The notes under the pieces were generated by a model, which was given only the letters and a program-made list of their open reading frames with translations, was not told the origin of the DNA and made no database searches. DNA of 64,000 bases from Incurvaria masculella (Eukaryota; Arthropoda; Insecta; Lepidoptera; Incurvariidae): the NCBI GenBank assembly GCA_946894095.1, contig OX335650.1, positions 9,610,001 through 9,674,000 of the forward strand. Reading direction: 5' to 3'. Of the stretch, positions 48,001 through 57,000 are shown piece by piece. A program made the translations under genes and the position numbers. Position 1 is the stretch's first letter, and every line of letters begins with the position of its first letter.

Positions 48001-51000
48001 ATCGTTTTTGTCACCTTTCTTGTGTAGTAGTATGATTGTCGAGGCAGTCCATTGCTTAGGTATGTATTCGGTGGTGAGAATATCGTTGAATATACCTGTC
48101 AGTGCGGGAGCAATGTTATTCTTTAAAGATATGAGAAATTCATTGGTAATTTGGTCTGGGCCTGGTGATTTATCCCTTTTCTGTGTTTCAATAGCTCGTT
48201 CAACTTCGTGCATCATAATGTCAGGTACCTTTTCGTAGTTTGATGGGTCAGTCGGTTCTTTGTCGAATTGTCTTGAGTATAGTTCGCTGAAAAAGGATGT
48301 GGCTATTGAAATTATTTCCGGTCTTATAATATAGTGCTGATTATATATTCACATAGTTAGGCATGTCTACTAGTAACTGTGTAAACAAAACCCTAGGACA
48401 ATTTTATCGGAGTTTGTATTTTACCACCATTCATTTTTAGGTTTAACCGCAAGTGTATTATTTAATCTTTGGCTGCGGTACGCGACGAAATGAAAGAGAT
48501 GGTCGGCAACACTATTTTGTTTATTTATGGAGAGACTTGGAAATTCAGAATACGGAATACGAGTCCAAAGCAGCGAGTCGCTGAGCGTTCCGCTACGAAG
48601 CGTCAGGGGCCTTCCCCGGGGCAGAGGCTCGGAAAGCTCCGGCCATGCAGATTCGATTTAAGTTGGAAACTAGATTCGCCGGCGATCTGTCTGGAGGCGA
48701 CGAGCGGTAATCAGGTTAGCGCTGATGGATGAAGGCGCGAAAAACTACTACAAATTTACATCCAGCCTCCGTAACACTCAGCCCTTGCACTCGTGGAACG
48801 AACACGAGTTTAATTCACAGATAAAAGTGAATGATTTGCTCTTGGCTTTCGCATGACGCCATCGCTGATAATTTTATGTTTTGTCATCGCACTCTAATAA
48901 GAACAATTCAATAGGAATTGTATTATTTAATATTTAATTTATAATACATTTTTACATGTCGTGACAAAATTATATCACTAAAATTGAGTCATAACATTTC
49001 GAATTTAAATTGTCCAATAACGGCATATTATATTTAATTTTTGGGGATTATTAAGAATAATTGTTTAATGGTATTTAAGATGTCATTACTGAGCACATCA
49101 CCAGTTTTATATTTTTTATTAACACTTAAATATATTTATTTAAGTTTGAATGAAATTATATTATTTTGTGTTTTATTATTTAATTGCTTTGCTAAAAAAA
49201 CGAGATTCCTTAAAGTCGTTATTCGTCTTATTAGTGTTTTGTCCATAATATTATTTGCTGTTGTAAATTATCAAATTAAATTATATAAAAAAAATATCCA
49301 ACTAATACAGCCACCTCCGAACAAATTTTACTACTAGTACCCGACTAAAAGGGAAGGTCGGCAGATGTGGCATGGCACCTTATTCATCCGGGAATATCAT
49401 GTATATAATAAGCCAAGTTACATAAAAAAGACTCAACTTAGGAAAAAATATAATTACGGAGTTTTAAGTGGTATCTCCCTTGATTTCGAATTTTTCGATT
49501 GTCCAATTAGCGATTTCTTGAACACCTACTCTAGCTACCTACTAATTAAATAAACTATTCGCAAGGAAGCAAGCTGGCTCCCAGAAGGAGAAAGGATATT
49601 GGCGGCGGGGGTGGGTCGACGGGGAGCCGCAGGGAAGGCAGAAGAGACCCTTCAACCCTTATCTAATTTTGGGACTTCATTATTATAGGTAGCTCATAGA
49701 TCATGGATAATCAGGCTTAGTAGATATATAATGGTCATGATTTTCTTATCTAATATCAGTCCTAAGATTTCCTCTATTATTATTGACTACATTAAGGTAC
49801 CTACTTTCTAAATTCTACTTTAAAAAAAGATGTTGCAAACATTACACAGGACAAAATAATCTAAATTTTTTAGGTGGAATTACGTTTTATTTGTCAGTAA
49901 AACATGGCATATTTTATAATTTGAGTCAATATTCGAGCATTGTATCGATGTATCGCTCTTGCTATGTGCCGATAGATGGCGCGCAATAATTTTCGTTTTA
50001 CGGTAAGAAATGTTGATCTGATGATGCAAATTTTAATGACATTCTTAAATTAAAATTATTTGAATCCGCGCGAAGGTATAGATTTAAATATATAAGGTTT
50101 TTTTATATAAAAACACTTAGTAAAATTAAAAAGGCGCCATCTAGTTGTAGTCTTGTAACCACTAAGAATAGCTCTCGGAATAGCTGCTACCAGAATATCG
50201 ATTCTTCCGGTAGATGAATTTCGCAAAAATGGGCAGTGCATGACCCCACCATGAAAGGTGTTCCCCCTGCTTCCCCGCACAGTGTCACTCTGCGATCCTT
50301 AGTAATATGAGTTAAAAACATCTCCTCTCTCCCTCTATCCTCCGTGGCTAGTACCAAACCGACCATCAGATATTAGTATAACACAACACATGGGAAGCAG
50401 GTGCCATGTCAGGACCTTCCTTATATTGTTCGGCTACATTGCACTGAATGAAAAAACACGGACAATTTTCATTGGCGCTTCGACCATTGTTCATTCATTG
50501 CGATAGTACTAACCACTTAGTAAGTGACTAAGGGGACCTACAGTTTTGCGTGAAATCAGAACCAAAGCCAGCCTGAAAGGTTGAAAATGGTCTTCCATAC
50601 AGAACCTAACCGCGCTCAGTGGTGCTTTACCAAGCTTATCTAATCGCAAGGCGTCGCGCCACTGTTTAGTTCCTGATATAAGATACCAAATATCAAACAA
50701 ATTTTAACGGTGGTTTTGAAATTATAAGTAAACTACTTTTATATTGGGAACACCCGTTGCCGTTACATCCATCGGTGGGTTCCTGCAATGGTTATGACTT
50801 TTATTAGACGGATCTTGACACGTAAAAACGTTCTAGGTTCACCTGCTAACTTTCCTTCACGGACTTGTTCGTAGTTCCATCGACTCGCTCCATTAGCGAT
50901 TGCACTCACCTGCGACTTACATGCTCAAGCTCTCGCCAACTTGCTGGATTTTTAAAAACCGCAGTGGAATTAAAATGACGGGACATGAAAACGATTAGTT

Positions 51001-54000
51001 TTTTTTTTCATAAACGCATATACATAATGGATATATAAAATTCATTCTGAACATCCAACGTAACCGAAAACACTTTTTATTATAAATTAAGCATGAGATT
51101 GCGAATACATGGCCTCTCCGCGCGATGTAAATTTTACCTTTTGTAATTGAGTCTCTTTGGGATGTAAATGAATGGTATAAAATATAATCAAACGCATGAA
51201 TGGTTTTAATCGTCGTCTGAAAACTTAACATGAATAAAATTATAGTGGATATTTTCTAAATAAACTAAGTTAATAATAACCGTACCTTCGTTCTGAGTGG
51301 ACTGCCCACTGCATTAGTTCCCGTGAAAGTCATTAGAGGGCTCCTCATAGAGCAAAAAAACAAAAAAGACAACATAACTTGGTAAGGATTCCACGTAAAA
51401 ATATAGGCCCTAATTTACATGCGGGGTGGTAGCGTTAATCCCGCCGGGGTTGGTACCATCGCATTGAATGAACGAGGAAATAAAAAATTTCAACTTTTTC
51501 CATCCAGTGCATTGTATGCAGCCGGGCACGCACGTAGATCCTTTGTGGTGAGTTGGTTTTATATCATAACAGTGAGTGGTGTTACCATCCGTGTCCAGAA
51601 GCCGCTGAATTGGACGCATTTTAAAACAGCTGATAAACATTTTAATGCAGTAATCAATTTAGGATTCTACATTTAGTCAAAAAAGTTCGGAAATGGACAC
51701 CGTTTCCGCAATGTATTTTGTATAGAAAAAGGAAACATACATTTACGAAAATAATTCGATTCCTAGACAAGGAATCATATATTGTAAGAATGACACTTAT
51801 AATCGTCAGACTTAGTTAGTTAACTTGGGGTGCCTCGTCTAACTTTGCGATTTGGCTAGTACCAGGCCCTTGATGAGAAACATCCAATAATTCCCATTTA
51901 GAGCTTCGTTGACGTTTGGTGGCTATTTAAAAAAAAAACATTTGCCGCGAGAACCTTTCTGCACTTTCACTGCTACATTGCTTACCTAGTAAGTAACGTG
52001 TAACGTAGGTAAGTTTTGCGTGGACTCCAACCCACAGCCAGCCTCAACATCGAAAACAGTAACCTATCTCGAACCTGACTGCTCCCAGAGATGTTACCAT
52101 CCGTGTCCAGAAGCCGCTGAATTGAACGCATTTTAAAACAGCTGATAAACATTTTAATGCAGTAATCAATTTCGTCGCTCCACGGCCTTTTTCATCCGGC
52201 GCGCTATTTTTCATCGCGCCAATTAAAATGGCCGACTATGTTTGCTCAGGGGCGGTTAAATTAATGGGCTATTCTTTCCGCAGGCTGGTTCGAGTGGCAG
52301 CCTGCAGCCCTAGCTATACCCACGGTTCGTTTGGAATTGCATAATTTAAATGTTCACGTAGAGTTGTTAAGATTTTCTTATTAGCTCTGTTATAGATGGG
52401 GTATATGGATGTACTAGCTGCGGTACCCGGCTCCGCTCGGGTTAGTGTCGGCTAAATTATCTCATGGATAAAAAGTAGCCCACATGACTGGTCCAAAATA
52501 GGGTCAAACTGGTCCAGGACAATGTATCCATGTACCAAATTTAATCAAGATCGTTCGAGCCGAAATAGCATGATTTAAGGCGCTAGGACTAGCCAACTAC
52601 TCGCGCCATACAAATGCACTTTTTAACAAATGTAATAATATGTAGTGAAACGCTTCAGCAAATCCAAATAGAACTCCAGACTGATAATGGATTGTTAATA
52701 TTTTTTTATTCCATCATTTATTTAAATAATAATAAAAATAAAAAAGGGTGATTTTTCTCATTAGAAATCTGAAAGTAATTCGATTTCTAGATATAAGCAA
52801 AAACAGCATATATGCATAAACAAAAAATTCCATTTGCTTTTAGATTTCTACATTTAGTCAAAAAAGTTCGGAAATGGACACCGTTTCCGCAATGTATTTT
52901 GTATAGAAAAAGGAAACATACATTAACGAAAATAATTCGATTCCTAGACAAGGAATCATATATTGTAAGAATGACACTTATAATCGTCAGACTTAGTTAG
53001 TTAACTTGGGGTGCCTCGTCTAACTTTGCGATTTGGCTAGTACCAGGCCCTTAATGAGAAACATCCAATAATTCCCATTTAGAGCTTCGTTGACGTTTGG
53101 TGGCTATTTAAAAAAAAAACATTTGCCGCGAGAACCTTTCTGCACTTTCACTGCTACATTGCTTACCTAGTAAGTAACGTGTAACGTAGGTAAGTTTTGC
53201 GTGGACTCCAACCCACAGCCAGCCTCAACATCGAAAACAGTAACCTACCTCGAACCTGACTGCTCCCAGAGATGCTATACATTGATAAAATACGCATATA
53301 AATCAGGTAAGTGGTTCGCATGTTATAAGACTTTAAGACTCACTACTTACCCTTCTGGTAATGAAGCGTTATATTATGTAATCTATAAGTTTTTAGTAGA
53401 ATCAGGCTAGACGTAGATACAATGCACATCTAAATCGAGTAATTGGTTCTCAAGGATTTTATTCTGTTGGTCGCTCCTCCGGCCATTTAGCGTGATGCCA
53501 AGTAGTCCTAAAGTTGCAGGAAATACCAAGCCGTACTTCAGTAAAAGTAAGCGCTGCCGCCGCAAAGCCGAGCCGTGCATAGCATTGCAGTTTGTATGAC
53601 AGCCCCATCTTAGCGTAAGCGGAACTGAATTCTATTTAGCCAATCCTAATTCCCGGGTAGTTAAATGTACATGTACTAAGTTTTACAAATCGCTAGTGCC
53701 TTGAAAATTCGCCAAACGGACACCAAACAGTCACGACGTCTGCCCTCACCCTCCCCCCGCCGCCGCTCCCCGCCCCCGCCCCCGGCTCCTCCCCCCTGGT
53801 GTGAAGTAGCGCTACCGGCATCGATTTCGCAGCCCCGTGAAAGTTCCAAAGCCCATGGGCACATAAATTGTAGCCTATGTGTTATTCTGATGTATAAGCT
53901 ATATTATTGTAAAGTTTCATTAGAATCCATTCAGTAGTTTTTATGTGAAAGAGTAACAAACATCCATCCATCCATCCATCCATCCATCCATCCATCCATC

Positions 54001-57000
54001 CATTATTACAAACTTTCCCCTTTATAATATTTATTAGATTATTTATTAGATTAGATGTGAGAGAGGATCCACTAGTGTTGCTACTACTTTTACCCTAACT
54101 GTCGACTAATAATATTAACACAATCTTGATACTCGTAAATTATTAAAAGTATAGTAACAACACTTAAAGGTGCCTAAATTATTAATGAGTAGACGTTATT
54201 ATAACTTTAACTGCATACAAACCCACATTAAAATAAAATGTTTATTTCCTGCGAAGCGGTACCACAACTCCGTGCGGTTCTCGGACCGCTCCTACAATAA
54301 TTGAGCCCCCTTTTACAGCCAGCCGAGAAAAACATTGTAGGACACAACAGGGGTCCCACCGTTCTACAAGAAACAGACACGTTTCTTGTTTCTCTCATCA
54401 GTCACGTAGTGCAGCTTCGTCTATGCGTCGTAGCGACGTTGGTTATAAAACTTTTTTTATCTAAAATGTTTTCTCATATATTTCTTATCTAAGTACGCTC
54501 ATCATGTATATGTATGATATGATTTCTTTCCCATAATTGTATGGTGTAGCATCAAACAATAATGTATGGGTAGAATGAAATATTTTCGAAAGGCTTACAA
54601 CAAAATATGTTCCATTTCGTGTTCAAAATCACCCCCTTTCGGCTATTGTTGCTGGTAGCTGTACACCGTGTATTTTGGATGTTTTTTTTTAAGTAACTGG
54701 TCATTTATTACACTGGACTGAATACCTACTGTATTAGTAATTAGCCCATCACACCACATGGGAACTAGGTGCCACGATTGGACCTTCCTCACATTGACAC
54801 GGACAATTTTCATTCCCGCTTCGACCGCCGTTATTCAATGCCATGGTACCAACCACGGCATTGAATAACGTAACTTAAAGGCATTTATCGTAACAGCTAG
54901 TAATTACGGAAGAGGAACTGGTAAGAATTATAGAATCTGAACAACGAACGATTAATCCCTTACTTACCTCTTACGACATGCACGGGCAGTAATGTAGTAG
55001 CCCCAATTTTATTATTTGTATGTGCCGTAACTCAAACGTCAAAACCGCTCCAGCATCTTGGTCGAATGCGACCGTGAGTCCAGAAACGCCCTGCTGACTT
55101 ATCCGCAGCAGCTTGCTGGTCACGGAGATGGTGTGCACGTGTGAGTGCTACCCTTTGTAGGACTACATGTCAGGATCACAAGTGCGGTCTAGTATCTTGG
55201 CCGAGAGCAACTGTGAGCTAAAGAGGGCCAGTAAATTGCAAGTAAAACTTCTGGCAAACACGCGATTTAGGAAAGACATGGGTACGAAAGATGCTGTTCA
55301 TCATTTAACCAAAACTATTGTTCATCAATTAGACTCAAAGCGCAATTGCATGGCTGTATTCATAGACTTAAAAAAAGCTTTTGATACCGTCTCCCACGGA
55401 CTATTATTAAAAAAAATTGAAGAATTTAATCCCTCTGGCAACTCTTACAACTGGCTAAAATCATACTTAACACATAGAACACAAGCTGTTACTTTAAATA
55501 AGGTAAAAAGCAGCAGCAGGACAATCAACCGAGGTGTCCCACAAGGTAGTACTCTCGGCCCTACCTTATTTCTGATTTATATTGACAGCCTCTGTCGGCT
55601 TCTGATAGACGGTGAAATCATAGCGTATGCTGATGATACAGTTTTTTTTATTTTATGGTGATACTTGGGAAGAGGTGTTCTATAAATCAGAAACTGGCTT
55701 GGCAAAAGTCAAGCAATGGCTTGATCTACATTTACTGTCACTGAACATTGAAAAAACTAAATATATGACGTATTCAATAGACTCAAGACGCCAACCTTCT
55801 CCTGAAAAATCAGTTACCATACACAATTGTATTCTTAGTGCTCAATGCAACTGTAAAGCTATTGAAAGGGTTGAATCACTGACATATCTCGGAATTGTAT
55901 ATGATAAACATTTGAACTGGAAATCACACATAGATTAAATATCAGGCAGAGTTAGAAAGTTGATCCATATCTTCATAAATATTAGGAATATCTTAAATAT
56001 AAAAACTCTGAAATCTATTTATTATGCTTTGGGACAGTCAATCATTTCTTATGGACAGATCGCATGGGGAGGAATGGCCAAAACGAATATGGATCCATTA
56101 GTTAAAGCACAAAAGGCCTTACTACGCGTGATCAGCAAGAAGCCTTATAGATACTCATCAGATTTACTCTTCCAAGAATTACACTTACTTGACGTGCGAC
56201 AACTGTACATAAGGACGATCGCTATAGAAGTATTTAAAGAAAAGGAAGTTGCTTCAGCGGCAAACGTAACCCCATCTGTCCACTCGTATATCACAAGACA
56301 AAAACATTGCCTGCCTCATCCCCATACAACCACACACTTTGCGCAGAGATCTTATGTATATTTAGCCCCAAAAATTTACAATTATATAATCAAGGCCCTC
56401 CCTCATATAGACAAATATAAAAGACCAGTAATTAAAAAGAGCATAACTTCCTGGCTTATAACATTAGGTAGACACGAAAGTGAGCATGCCGTTTCTCTCA
56501 TAATACAATAAATTAAATAAATCTCTTCTTAAATCTCAATAGAACTTGCAGCATACTTACATACATACATACATATATATATAAATACTATATACATACA
56601 TTCCATATGCATACTTTACTATACACGGACTATATAAACTATATATACTTTATATACTTCATTAATATATTATTCATACATAAATATGCATTCATGACAT
56701 ATAATTCACTAAAAAAATATTCTTATTCGAAGCTCAGCAACTATTTACATCTTGCACTAAACATCGAAGACGCCATCGTCTTTCTAACTGTCTATTACTC
56801 CTGACAACCATTCCACCACGGGCCTAATCTGGCCTACCGGTATGGTTAAATCCAAAGTGTCAAATATCTGTATTGTTTTATATCTTGTAATGTTATATTA
56901 TGGATAAATAAATAAATAAAAAATAAATTAAAAAAAAATAAATATCCTACCTCATAGAGTAGAGTATGTCGCCGTGCTGACTTATCCGCAGCAGCTTGTT

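Noticed and set aside
49041..49337. 98-aa hydrophobic protein
   Set aside because: AT-rich, Lys/Leu/Ile-biased composition expected by chance in AT-rich DNA; no neighbours or motifs.
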